A stretch of DNA of 64,000 bases, taken from assembly GCA_964578885.1 (NCBI GenBank), contig CAZOEO010000001.1, forward strand, positions 186,001-250,000. The letters run 5' to 3'. A program made the translations under genes and the position numbers. The notes below the pieces were generated by a model that saw nothing but the letters and a program-made list of their open reading frames with translations, ran no database searches and was not told where the DNA came from. Shown here piece by piece: positions 17,833 through 26,101 of this stretch; position 1 is the stretch's first letter, and the number at the start of each line of letters is the position of its first letter. The DNA is from CAZRHR01 sp964578885 (GTDB lineage: Bacteria > Bacteroidota > Bacteroidia > CAIKAF01).

Positions 17833-18383
17833 GATGTGTTTTTTTGGGCGCCTGCCGCGAACACTTTCAGGATTTCTACACGATCAAGCTTTTTGCCGTA
17901 ATTCATTTTTCGACCGCATGAGGGCGGCACCGCGTGCTTTGTTGCAAGTCCTCACTGCGTTCCGGGCTTTCCACTCCGCCCCCTGGCGCGGCCGCTCGTC
18001 AAGAGAAAACGTAGGTAGCCCAACTTAGCTCGAATGGTTTTCTGAAACGGGCGAAGGATTTGCCGAAACGAACCCCGGGGTTACACCCACCCCTCCCCGT
18101 GGACAATCTACGAATCCCGATCGGAATTATTCGGCCATTAACCGATTATAAACGATTAAAATCGGTTATGCGAATGCTGAATTACGCAAGATGCCTTCAT
18201 ATGGCTTATTGCATCTGTTCCGGGTAACCATGACATTGTTTTCCACCCCATCTGCTGTTTAGGATCATTTAAACGTCCCGAAGGAATCTTGCTGGTCTGG
18301 TTTTAAGTTTCTTCATCCAGTAATGAAGAATTTTAGTCACGGATAATCTGAAGTGTGATGCTGTAAAAATCCAATCGTTTGCA
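17833..18383. other. Gene-poor gap between AsmA gene and dnaK
   Basis: No credible gene. The first 170 bp are GC-rich (GGGCGGCACCGCGTGC, then TCCGGGCTTTCCACTCCGCC) and look unlike the neighbouring coding DNA. Then comes one copy of the GC-rich repeat shared with the far side of the lipase gene, an AT-rich imperfect palindrome (TAACCGATT at 18139, AATCGGTTA at 18159), and 200 bp with no recognised feature. Confidence 0.6.
18077..18112 (+). repeat. 36-bp GC-rich intergenic repeat, copy 1
   Basis: Core GGGGTTACACCCACCCCTCC followed by CCGTGGACAATCTACG. It matches the reverse complement of 22239-22274 at 32 of 36 positions. Both copies continue, on the side away from GGGGTT, into AT-rich sequence with CCGATTATAA. 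Confidence 0.8.
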
Positions 18384-18414
18384 CAAAAAAAAGAGAGCCC
18401 TTTTGGACTCTCTT
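18384..18414 (-). terminator. Rho-independent terminator after dnaK
   Basis: The stem AAGAGAG..CC / GG.CTCTCTT lies beside a run of eight A on the plus strand (U-tract for minus-strand RNA), about 20 bp past the dnaK stop. Confidence 0.88.
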
Positions 18415-18434
18415 CAAAATCGGAAGGTGATTTA

Positions 18435-20318
18435 TTATCCTTTCACCTCTTCATAATCTACATCGGTAACATTGCCGTTGTCGCTGCCAGGAGTTGGATT
18501 TCCTTCTTCCGGTGCACCTTCTTTGCTGTACATGGCTTGTCCCATGGCTTGCATTTTCGTGTTCAGGGCTTCAAGGGCTTTGTCGATTCCATCTAAATCC
18601 TGGGCTTTGTGTGCGGTACGCAAGGCCTCAATGGAAGATTCAATGTCTGCTTTTTGATCGGCAGGAACTTTATCCCCCAAATCTTTGAGGGTTTTCTCGG
18701 CCTGGAAGATGGTGGTATCTGCCATGTTCATTTTTTCGGCCACCTCTTTGGCTTTACGGTCGCTTTCTGCGTTGGCTTCCGCTTCCGCTTTCATGCGCTT
18801 AATTTCCTCATCACTGAGTCCGCTGCTGGCTTCGATGCGGATGCTTTGTTCTTTTCCTGTACCTTGATCTTTGGCAGATACGGAAAGAATTCCATTGGCG
18901 TCGATATCGAAGGTTACTTCAATTTTGGGAATGCCGCGTGGTGCAGGCGGGATGCTATCCAGGTGGAAACGTCCGATGGTTTTATTGTCTCTGGCCATGG
19001 CGCGCTCACCTTGCAGTACGTGGATTTCCACAGAAGGCTGGTTGTCTGACGCGGTGCTGAATACTTCACTTTTCCGGGTAGGAATGGTGGTGTTGGCTTC
19101 GATGAGTTTGGTGAACACACCGCCCATGGTTTCAATTCCCAAAGACAGCGGAGTTACATCCAGCAAGAGTACGTCTTTCACATCTCCGGCCAATACACCG
19201 CCCTGAATAGATGCGCCAACGGCAACCACTTCGTCTGGGTTCACCCCTTTACTGGGCGATTTTCCGAAGAATTTCTGAACCGCTTCCTGTACGGCAGGGA
19301 TGCGGGTAGAACCTCCTACCAAAATGATTTCATCAATTTGTCCTACGCTGAGGCCGGCGTTATTCAAAGCCGTTTTACATGGCGCAATGGTTCTCTGAAT
19401 CAAATCATCGCAAAGTGCTTCGAATTTGCCCCGTGTCAATTTACGCACCAAGTGTTTGGGAATTCCATTCACTGGCATGATATACGGCAAGTTGATTTCC
19501 GTTTCGGCCGCGCTGGAAAGTTCAATTTTGGCCTTTTCGGCGGCTTCTTTCAGACGTTGCAAAGCCATTGGATCCAGACGAAGATCTACTCCTTCATCAG
19601 TTTTAAACTCATCGGCCAGCCAATCAATGATTTTCTGGTCGAAGTCGTCTCCACCCAAATGGGTATCTCCATCCGTAGATTTTACTTCAAACACACCATC
19701 GCCCAGTTCCAGTACACTTACGTCGTGGGTTCCACCACCAAGGTCGAACACCACAATTTTCATGTCCTGGCTTTTCTTATCTAATCCGTAAGCCAATGCG
19801 GCTGCGGTAGGTTCGTTGATGATTCGCTTTACAGTAAGTCCGGCAATTTCACCAGCTTCTTTGGTCGCCTGACGCTGCGCGTCATTAAAGTAGGCTGGAA
19901 CAGTAATGACGGCTTCGGTGACTTCCTGCCCTAAATAATCTTCGGCCGTCTGCTTCATTTTCTGCAAAGTCATGGCCGAAATCTCCTGTGGAGAATACAT
20001 GCGATCGTCAATTTTTACCCTTGGGGTGTCATTGTCGCCGCGCACTACTACATAAGGTACACGAGTGGCTTCTTTGCCCAACTGGCTAAATGAAGTTCCC
20101 ATGAACCGTTTGATAGAAAAAATGGTACGGGTTGGGTTGGTGATGGCTTGTCTTTTGGCCGGATCGCCCACTTTGCGCTCCCCATTATCCAAAAACGCCA
20201 CAATAGATGGCGTAGTTCTTTTTCCTTCGCTATTTGGAATTACCACTGGTTGGTTACCTTCCATTACGGCTACGCAGGAGTTGGTGGTTCCAAGGTCGAT
20301 TCCTATAATTTTTCCCAT
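18435..20318 (-). CDS. dnaK: Chaperone DnaK (Hsp70)
   Basis: 627 residues from MGKIIGIDLGTTNSCVAVME; an in-frame ATG five codons upstream is less likely. The ATPase domain (1 to about 380) shows the three nucleotide-binding signatures: IDLGTTNS, VFDLGGGTHDVSVLEL and ILVGGSTRIPAVQEAV. The substrate domain follows (LLLDVTPLSLGIETMGG), then the helical lid and a C-terminus ending DVDYEEVKG, close to the EEVD-like end. DnaK refolds proteins with DnaJ and GrpE, neither of which is adjacent. It stands alone with its own terminator, between two copies of an inverted intergenic repeat. Confidence 0.97.
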   Translation of the reverse strand: MGKIIGIDLGTTNSCVAVMEGNQPVVIPNSEGKRTTPSIVAFLDNGERKVGDPAKRQAITNPTRTIFSIKRFMGTSFSQLGKEATRVPYVVVRGDNDTPRVKIDDRMYSPQEISAMTLQKMKQTAEDYLGQEVTEAVITVPAYFNDAQRQATKEAGEIAGLTVKRIINEPTAAALAYGLDKKSQDMKIVVFDLGGGTHDVSVLELGDGVFEVKSTDGDTHLGGDDFDQKIIDWLADEFKTDEGVDLRLDPMALQRLKEAAEKAKIELSSAAETEINLPYIMPVNGIPKHLVRKLTRGKFEALCDDLIQRTIAPCKTALNNAGLSVGQIDEIILVGGSTRIPAVQEAVQKFFGKSPSKGVNPDEVVAVGASIQGGVLAGDVKDVLLLDVTPLSLGIETMGGVFTKLIEANTTIPTRKSEVFSTASDNQPSVEIHVLQGERAMARDNKTIGRFHLDSIPPAPRGIPKIEVTFDIDANGILSVSAKDQGTGKEQSIRIEASSGLSDEEIKRMKAEAEANAESDRKAKEVAEKMNMADTTIFQAEKTLKDLGDKVPADQKADIESSIEALRTAHKAQDLDGIDKALEALNTKMQAMGQAMYSKEGAPEEGNPTPGSDNGNVTDVDYEEVKG

Positions 20319-20505
20319 GATATTATCATTCAAGTTTGATTTGCCTTCTGCGAAAATTATTCCAAGCTGAATTTCACTTCCTTATTGACATGAAAAATGA
20401 AGTTTATCGGGTAAAATGGCAGGTATGGAGCGTCATTTTGGCAGAAATGGGTGGTTGTACTGTTATTTTTACCGGGAAAAAGCATGGGTTGAAGAGGTGT
20501 GATGG

Positions 20506-20540
20506 CAAAAAAAACGACCAGACGGGAAGGGTCTGGTCGC
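20506..20540 (-). terminator. Rho-independent terminator after the lipase-like gene
   Basis: The arms CGACCAGAC and GTCTGGTCG are perfectly complementary around a 7-nt loop and sit beside eight A on the plus strand, giving a U-tract for the minus-strand transcript. About 25 bp past the stop. Confidence 0.9.
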
Positions 20541-20565
20541 TGTAATGAGATGCAAATGGATTTTT

Positions 20566-21813
20566 TTAAAAGCTGTCGATCCATGCTTTACCGTCTGCCA
20601 GAGATTCCAGGTAGGTTTTCCTGTGATCTGCTTCGCTTCCTGCATTGATGGCTTCTACATTTGTTTTTCCAAGGGTAATCATGTAATCCACGGCCATGAG
20701 CACGCCATAATCGGGTACTACCTCATCCTTCATGCCATAATAGGTTCGCAGTGGCGTTGGACTGAGCCAGCGATAGGCTTCAGAAGCTGCTAACACCTGG
20801 AAAAATGGGCTCTGACCGGATTGGGCATCTGCAAATAGTTCAGCCGTAAAGGCAACGGATAAAACGGGTGGAACCGTATCTATGAATTCCAAGAAGTTCA
20901 TTTCGAACCGATGAAACTTGCGGGCGATATCCACATATTCTGGTTTAATATAGCGTTCTGCGAGGCCATCTAACTGTCGATAATATTCAATGCTTAATAT
21001 CATATTACTCAATGCTGCTACGGTAAAATCAGCATCAAAAGGTCGTGGATTCAGTAGTGCGCGGCTTACAAAAAACTGAGGATCCATAGGGCAGGCTGCC
21101 GTAAATGCTGCCGTTACCGGAATGCCTTCTTGCTCTAATCTTCTCAAAAACGTCATGGTGTTGTAGGCGCCCTGGGACCAACCATTGATGAAAAATTTCG
21201 TCATCTGAAGGTTTTTCTCCTGAAGAATCTGCTGACTAGCCCGATACATATCTAAACAAGCCTGCTCATTGCTTTCACGAACGAAATAGCTATTTACTTC
21301 AGTAGAAACGTTGCCGATTCCAAAATAATCTGCAGCAATTAACATGTATCCTTGAGAAGCAAATTGTAACGCCATAAACTGGGTTTCAAGGGAGTTCATA
21401 AAAATGGATGGCGCCCAACTTTTGTCGAACACTGTTCCATGTTGATAAGAGATCATGGGCATGGCGCTGTTGCCTGTCACCGGAATGGCAAGTAATCCAG
21501 TGGCTACGGTGGACCGTTGGTTAAATTCAGGAATTACCGACCAATATTTTACGGCATAAATTGTTACGGGATATTGGGGTTGGGCAAACCTGTTTCGGTA
21601 AAAATTGACATCAAAAGCAGTGTCGGTAATGAATGCATCCATGTTGGCATTCCGGATTTGTTCTAAATTCGCCAAACTCAGGGTCGTCAGTGAATCATAT
21701 GAAATCACATCGCCTGGTGCGCCCGGAACTAAGCCATCATCTTTTGAACATCCGTAAAAGGTAGTGCTGAACACGAAGGCCAATGAGGCCCATAGCAAAA
21801 CGAACTTTTTCAT
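20566..21813 (-). CDS. Secreted alpha/beta-hydrolase lipoprotein (lipase-like)
   Basis: 415 residues from MKKFVLLWASLAFVFSTTFY, ending in a lipobox (FYGC), so it is lipid-anchored; two upstream in-frame ATGs would bury the signal peptide. The nucleophile elbow is GWSQG (FINGWSQGAYNTM), preceded by a GYMLIAADYFGIG strand. A likely acid/His end is near DEVVPDYG and GSEADHRKTY. It resembles secretory lipases/esterases acting on the cell surface. It is monocistronic with its own terminator. Confidence 0.8.
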   Translation of the reverse strand: MKKFVLLWASLAFVFSTTFYGCSKDDGLVPGAPGDVISYDSLTTLSLANLEQIRNANMDAFITDTAFDVNFYRNRFAQPQYPVTIYAVKYWSVIPEFNQRSTVATGLLAIPVTGNSAMPMISYQHGTVFDKSWAPSIFMNSLETQFMALQFASQGYMLIAADYFGIGNVSTEVNSYFVRESNEQACLDMYRASQQILQEKNLQMTKFFINGWSQGAYNTMTFLRRLEQEGIPVTAAFTAACPMDPQFFVSRALLNPRPFDADFTVAALSNMILSIEYYRQLDGLAERYIKPEYVDIARKFHRFEMNFLEFIDTVPPVLSVAFTAELFADAQSGQSPFFQVLAASEAYRWLSPTPLRTYYGMKDEVVPDYGVLMAVDYMITLGKTNVEAINAGSEADHRKTYLESLADGKAWIDSF

Positions 21814-22343
21814 CTTTTTTGTGGCTGTGTGAGCCATGAATTCCCTATGATACATACAATGAAAATAATTGATGATGAATAGGTTCATCAGGGCAAATGG
21901 TTTTTTGTTTTTTGGATTCCTAAATACTTACCTCTTTTAAGAGATAATTATGTCCCAAATGTAATGATTTGATTAAATAAAATATGATGAAATCATCTTC
22001 CGTAAAATAAAAGCCATATAGAAGAAATGAATTGAAACACGTATAAGGGTTGATTATTCATGTTGTTAACCCGTCTGCTTGATTTTTTAGATGAATAAAA
22101 TACAGAATAACAATCTATTGAAAGGAATGGAGTCCGTTATTTCTCTTGGTGAAATGAGTCACTTCATTTGTTTGCTTTTGTCTAGCCGATTATAATCGAT
22201 TATATCCGTTTAATTTCCGGCTATTTGGAAATGGCCGACGTAACTTGTCCTCGGGGAGGGGTGGGTGCAACCCCAATGTCGGCCGATTAGAAATAGTCAT
22301 CTCCGAATCCTTTTTACCTACATCCCAATTTACTTACTTGGCC
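21814..22343. other. Long AT-rich gap upstream of the lipase-like gene
   Basis: About 530 bp without a credible gene. It is mostly AT-rich (around 21900-22080), then holds a perfect 12-bp palindrome CGATTATAATCG at 22187-22198 and the second copy of the GC-rich repeat (22239-22274). No clear -7 box for the lipase-like gene was found. Confidence 0.55.
22239..22274 (-). repeat. 36-bp GC-rich intergenic repeat, copy 2 (inverted)
   Basis: Reads on the minus strand as GGGGTTGCACCCACCCCTCC then CCGAGGACAAGTTACG; 32 of 36 positions match copy 1 at 18077. The copies are in inverted orientation around dnaK and the lipase-like gene. Confidence 0.8.
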
Positions 22344-22529
22344 ATGTTACCCAGACTGAGGTTAGCGTTTGCTTTCGTGAAGGTTTTTCTTTTGGCGTCT
22401 AGATTTTTGGCGCCTATTTTGGGTCTGTCGCAATGGATATCGTCATTTCTTTTTCACGAAGTTGGCTATTTCGATAGCGTGCAAACCTGGCTAAAGCGAT
22501 CATTACGTGAGCAAGAGGTTGCTTCCTGA
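22344..22529 (+). CDS. Possible small membrane protein (61 residues)
   Basis: Reads MLPRLRLAFAFVKVFLLASR followed by another hydrophobic stretch (FLAPILGLSQWISSFLF) and a charged tail (WLKRSLREQEVAS). Two hydrophobic segments and a basic N-terminus would fit a small inner-membrane protein, and it ends 1 bp before the convergent DUF4292 gene. A longer in-frame version begins inside the repeat copy and is unlikely. Without homologues this could be chance. Confidence 0.3.
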   Translation: MLPRLRLAFAFVKVFLLASRFLAPILGLSQWISSFLFHEVGYFDSVQTWLKRSLREQEVAS

Positions 22530-22530
22530 A

Positions 22531-23346
22531 CTATCTTTTCATGGAAAAGTCGCGAATGTTCCGTTGCGGAAAATGTCTGGGGATGGAAAGACTTAGGCTT
22601 GCAGGAGTTCCAATATCAATTTTTGAAAAAGTGAACCGGGCAAGGCCTTGCTGGTCTTTGGCTCTCCATTGCAGTTGACTTTCTGTGGCGAACATGAAGC
22701 CCTGTTGGGCCATAAATTTTTCCGGAAAATAAGATAGTCGTAGCGATTGGTCAGGCTGTCCCCACTCCATTTGTGCAAGGGTTCGGTTGGGATTCCATAC
22801 CAGTGCTTGTGCGGGCATCACCATTTGTGGATGTTGAAGCATTGCCAATCCGCCGGAAGAATAAGCTCTGATGCATCCACTTGCATGCTGTTCTATGGTA
22901 TAAGATCCGGCTGGCATCAAGGGCACCGCCATGCCCATCATCAGGCTTTGCATGGTGCCAAGTCCAATGGGGAAGGTGTCCGTTTGGCCTACGTATGCAA
23001 TGTTTTGCAGTAAATCCAACATAAAAACGGAATCGGTGCGCAGCCAAAGTCTCGCAATGTCTACTACACCAATGGCAGGTCGAAGCTGAATAAGTACCGA
23101 AGAGTCTTGTTGCATCCTGACTCTTCCTTTCAAGGTGTGTTGTTCTTTTCCGGCTTCTATGGCCATTTCAAATCGGCCGTCGAACCAACCCCATGTGGCA
23201 GATTTCGGCCAAAGGCTATCTTCAGGCCATGTGGATGCAGCCCATGGTTCCTGATGAAGGGTGGCGTTTTGCCTTTGTTGGCGGGTGATGCAGCTCCAAC
23301 AGATAAATAATAGTCCGATGCCAAGTATGGTCCTTGTTGTATTCAT
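22531..23346 (-). CDS. DUF4292-like outer-membrane lipoprotein
   Basis: 271 residues. The signal peptide ends in a lipobox (LLFICWSC). The rest is beta-rich (FDGRFEMAIEAGKEQHTLKG, LIQLRPAIGVVDIARLWLRT), resembling LolA/LolB-like half-barrels. DUF4292 proteins usually follow a TPR gene and a sugar-nucleotidyltransferase gene in Bacteroidota, exactly as here. Its start overlaps the TPR gene's stop (ATGA), implying coupling. Probable role: lipoprotein or lipid handling in the envelope, by fold analogy only. Confidence 0.75.
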   Translation of the reverse strand: MNTTRTILGIGLLFICWSCITRQQRQNATLHQEPWAASTWPEDSLWPKSATWGWFDGRFEMAIEAGKEQHTLKGRVRMQQDSSVLIQLRPAIGVVDIARLWLRTDSVFMLDLLQNIAYVGQTDTFPIGLGTMQSLMMGMAVPLMPAGSYTIEQHASGCIRAYSSGGLAMLQHPQMVMPAQALVWNPNRTLAQMEWGQPDQSLRLSYFPEKFMAQQGFMFATESQLQWRAKDQQGLARFTFSKIDIGTPASLSLSIPRHFPQRNIRDFSMKR

Positions 23347-25031
23347 GGACGGCCGGTCTGGATTTTCTTTTCTAATATTTCTGATGTTCCCCCGGCCGCT
23401 TCAAGTGCCTTTTTCCATTGAAGGATCGCATCTTCCTGTCTGCCTGCCTGATGCAGCAAATCTCCGTAATTCTCAAGAATCTCCGGGTATTTATCTCCTC
23501 CTGCCACTATGGCGGTTTGCATCACCTGAAGCGCTTCTTCCATTCGACCCAATTTACCCAAGATGACAGCTTTTGTATCCTGGTAGTGCGGATTAAATGG
23601 AAAAGTTTTGGTGGCAAACTCGGCCATGCTGAGTGCTTTTTCCAGATTTTCTCCTCTGAGCCAAAGGAAATAGGCATAATTGTTCATGGAAAGCGCATCT
23701 TTCGGATCAATATCTAAAGCTGCTTCGAAACAGGAGTCAGACATCCGATGGTTTTCCATGTAGTGATACAATTGGGCCATGGAGGTAAGGAATTTTTGCT
23801 CTAAACCACGGTCCGAGGCGAACAGCAAATCTTTTCCTTCACGGTAAGCCGATTCAGCATCGCGATATGCTTGCAGTTGAAAATAGGCGTTTCCGAGATA
23901 AAGGAAGGGCAGGGGATGGGTAGGGAAAAGTTCGGTGGCTTTTTTTCCATCGCGGCTCAGCTCTTCCCATTTTGCCAAACTGGCTTCGAGGCGAAGGACT
24001 TGTTCCCATAACTGGAAATTTCCATTGCCTTCTTGAATGGCCTTTTGGTAATGTTTCAATGCGGCATCAAACTCGTTGGTTTGTAGGGCTAAATCCCCTA
24101 AAATGGTCGCTGCCCGCGGATCTTCCGGATGGGAAGATTCGAGAATTTTGGCCAATTGCCTTGCTTCTGAACGCCAAAGGGGAAATTGGTCTGTTCGGGA
24201 TAAAAGCATCCCCAGGATGCGGAATTTATTTTCCGTGTCTGCTTTGGGGTTTTCAAAGGCTTTTCTTAGATAGGTCATGGCATCACCGGGTTTTCCGGAT
24301 TCTTGTGCCAGTTGTGCGAGGTATAAATGAACGCGTGGGTGATTGGGCTCCAGCGATTCCACCACGGTAAACCATTCCCAAGCAAGCTCAACTTGTCCGT
24401 ATTCCCTGTAGATTTCACCCAGGGCGAAAGCGGCGTGCACGTTGTTGGGATAATATTTATAAGAAGCCAGCAGTGCTTTGGTCAGTTTTTTTCCAGTAAG
24501 ATGGTGTCTGTAAATAAGCACTTCGGTTTCAGGTGCAAAATCCTCGGGCAAATCGTAGGCCTGTACGGATCGGACTTCCCTGATGGCGCCTTTCACATCG
24601 CCGGATTGATCAAGAGCTTCTATTAGAGAAAAACGCAAATCGGTATCGTAAGGCGCGCGTTCCAGCATGGCGCGATACACCCGGATGGCATCGTGAGGGC
24701 GTCCCAGTTTCCCGTACAATTCGGCCAGAAGTGCGCCAAACCATCGGTTTTCCGGTTGAAGTTTCCACGCTTGTTCGGAATACGAAAGGGCTTGCTGGGG
24801 GCGGCCCATTTCGCTCCATAAATCTGCGACCGCATGAAAAGCTGCGGCATTTTTGGGGTCGAGCTGAATCACCCTTTCATACAAGGCAATGGCTTCCTTT
24901 TTATGCCCAATGACTTTTTGGGTGGTGGCGTCGTAAAAAGCCAGCTTGGCAGCTACTTCATTGGTTTGACTGAAGAGGCTGCCTGCTGAAAAGGCAAGGA
25001 TGAGGCTGATTCGTTTAGCGAATGGCCACAT
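23343..25031 (-). CDS. Secreted tetratricopeptide-repeat protein
   Basis: 562 residues from MWPFAKRISLILAFSAGSLF, a signal peptide cut near FSQ; upstream in-frame starts lie inside the nucleotidyltransferase gene. Many TPR units run through the protein (for example AIALYERVIQLDPKNAAAFH, AALDIDPKDALSMNNYAYFL and AILQWKKALEAAGG). A scaffold in the periplasm or outer membrane is likely. It overlaps the upstream nucleotidyltransferase by 17 bp and the downstream DUF4292 gene by an ATGA. Confidence 0.88.
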   Translation of the reverse strand: MWPFAKRISLILAFSAGSLFSQTNEVAAKLAFYDATTQKVIGHKKEAIALYERVIQLDPKNAAAFHAVADLWSEMGRPQQALSYSEQAWKLQPENRWFGALLAELYGKLGRPHDAIRVYRAMLERAPYDTDLRFSLIEALDQSGDVKGAIREVRSVQAYDLPEDFAPETEVLIYRHHLTGKKLTKALLASYKYYPNNVHAAFALGEIYREYGQVELAWEWFTVVESLEPNHPRVHLYLAQLAQESGKPGDAMTYLRKAFENPKADTENKFRILGMLLSRTDQFPLWRSEARQLAKILESSHPEDPRAATILGDLALQTNEFDAALKHYQKAIQEGNGNFQLWEQVLRLEASLAKWEELSRDGKKATELFPTHPLPFLYLGNAYFQLQAYRDAESAYREGKDLLFASDRGLEQKFLTSMAQLYHYMENHRMSDSCFEAALDIDPKDALSMNNYAYFLWLRGENLEKALSMAEFATKTFPFNPHYQDTKAVILGKLGRMEEALQVMQTAIVAGGDKYPEILENYGDLLHQAGRQEDAILQWKKALEAAGGTSEILEKKIQTGRP

Positions 25032-26019
25032 AATCCCCCAAACTAAGGTCCAGGGCTTTCCCATGATATTGGCTGGCGTTGCCGACCATACTGTTGGCCA
25101 CCACCACGCGGGATAAATGCGATTTTTCCTGGATAATGGTGTTCGACACCACACAATTTTCAATGATTGTACCATGTCCTATGGATACGTGTGGACCGAC
25201 CACAGCGTTACGTAAAATTACATCAGGTCCGATATAACATGGCTCAATGACTACAGAATTTTCCAAAACTGCCTTCTGACTCACCAGATTTTCGGTTTTT
25301 TTAACCAATTCCAAGATTCTTTGGTTGGTGTACACGGTGGCGTCTTTGTTGCCGCAATCTAACCACTCATCTACCGTTCCGGTAACAAATTTGGCCCCTT
25401 TTTTCTTCATGTTTTCCAGGGCATTGGTGAGTTGGTATTCCCCTTTTTCCTTCAAATCATTGGAAATGATATGCTCTATTTCAGATTTGAGCCACTGCCC
25501 ATCCTTTACATAGTAAATACCAATGATGGCCAGGTCGGAAACAAAAGTTTGGGGCTTTTCCACCAAGTCTGTGATCACGTTTTCTTCATTGACCAATACC
25601 ACACCAAAAGCGGAAGGATCTTCTACTTTTTGCACCCAAATCATGCCATCTGGAGAGGTGTCCATTTTAAAATTGGCAGAAAATAAAGTATCTGCAAACG
25701 CTACAATCACAGGCCCATTGAGTAAATCTGCCGCGCATTGAATGGCGTGTGCTGTTCCTAGGGCTTCGGTTTGGTAAAAAATTCGTCCCCTGGCACCGAC
25801 TTTTTCTGCAGCCTTCAAAAGTTTTTCTTCTACTTCCGCTCCAAAATCTCCGATAATAAAACCAATTTCATCTATTTTTTCAGGACAAACCTTGGCAATA
25901 TCTTCCACAAGACGTTGCACAATGGGTTTTCCCGCAATAGGAATAAGAGGTTTGGGAATAGTGAGCGTATGTGGTCGCATCCTTTTTCCCATACCAGCCA
26001 TGGGGATGATGATGTTCAT
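25015..26019 (-). CDS. Sugar-1-phosphate nucleotidyltransferase
   Basis: 334 residues from MNIIIPMAGMGKRMRPHTLT. The nucleotide-binding signature G-x-G-x-R-x-x-P-x-T with PKPLIPIAGKPI is clear; later come AFADTLF (metal-binding Asp) and DLVEKPQ. The C-terminal third is a left-handed beta-helix of hexapeptide repeats (VIEPCYIGPDVILRNAVVGP). Enzymes of this type activate a sugar-1-phosphate with NTP; the sugar is not predictable, and no acyltransferase activity is claimed. A TAGATTTG box lies 30 bp upstream. First gene of a three-gene operon with the TPR and DUF4292 genes. Confidence 0.9.
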   Translation of the reverse strand: MNIIIPMAGMGKRMRPHTLTIPKPLIPIAGKPIVQRLVEDIAKVCPEKIDEIGFIIGDFGAEVEEKLLKAAEKVGARGRIFYQTEALGTAHAIQCAADLLNGPVIVAFADTLFSANFKMDTSPDGMIWVQKVEDPSAFGVVLVNEENVITDLVEKPQTFVSDLAIIGIYYVKDGQWLKSEIEHIISNDLKEKGEYQLTNALENMKKKGAKFVTGTVDEWLDCGNKDATVYTNQRILELVKKTENLVSQKAVLENSVVIEPCYIGPDVILRNAVVGPHVSIGHGTIIENCVVSNTIIQEKSHLSRVVVANSMVGNASQYHGKALDLSLGDYVAIR

Positions 26020-26048
26020 TCCAAATAATTTTAAGTTTGAGCAAGGCA

Positions 26049-26056
26049 CAAATCTA
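26049..26056 (-). promoter_or_regulatory. Bacteroidota -7 box (TAGATTTG) for the nucleotidyltransferase operon
   Basis: Full TAnnTTTG match, 29 nt upstream of the ATG at 26019, in the divergent gap with the FAD oxidoreductase. Confidence 0.55.
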
Positions 26057-26101
26057 CAATTCGTTCGGAGCTTTGCTGCTATTTTTCTCCAGAATTTATT
26101 A

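Noticed and set aside
22245..22343. Longer start for the small frame before DUF4292
   Set aside because: The extension runs into the GC-rich repeat copy and has no coding character.
25032..25175. Longer N-terminus for the TPR protein
   Set aside because: It lies inside the nucleotidyltransferase coding region and would hide the signal peptide.
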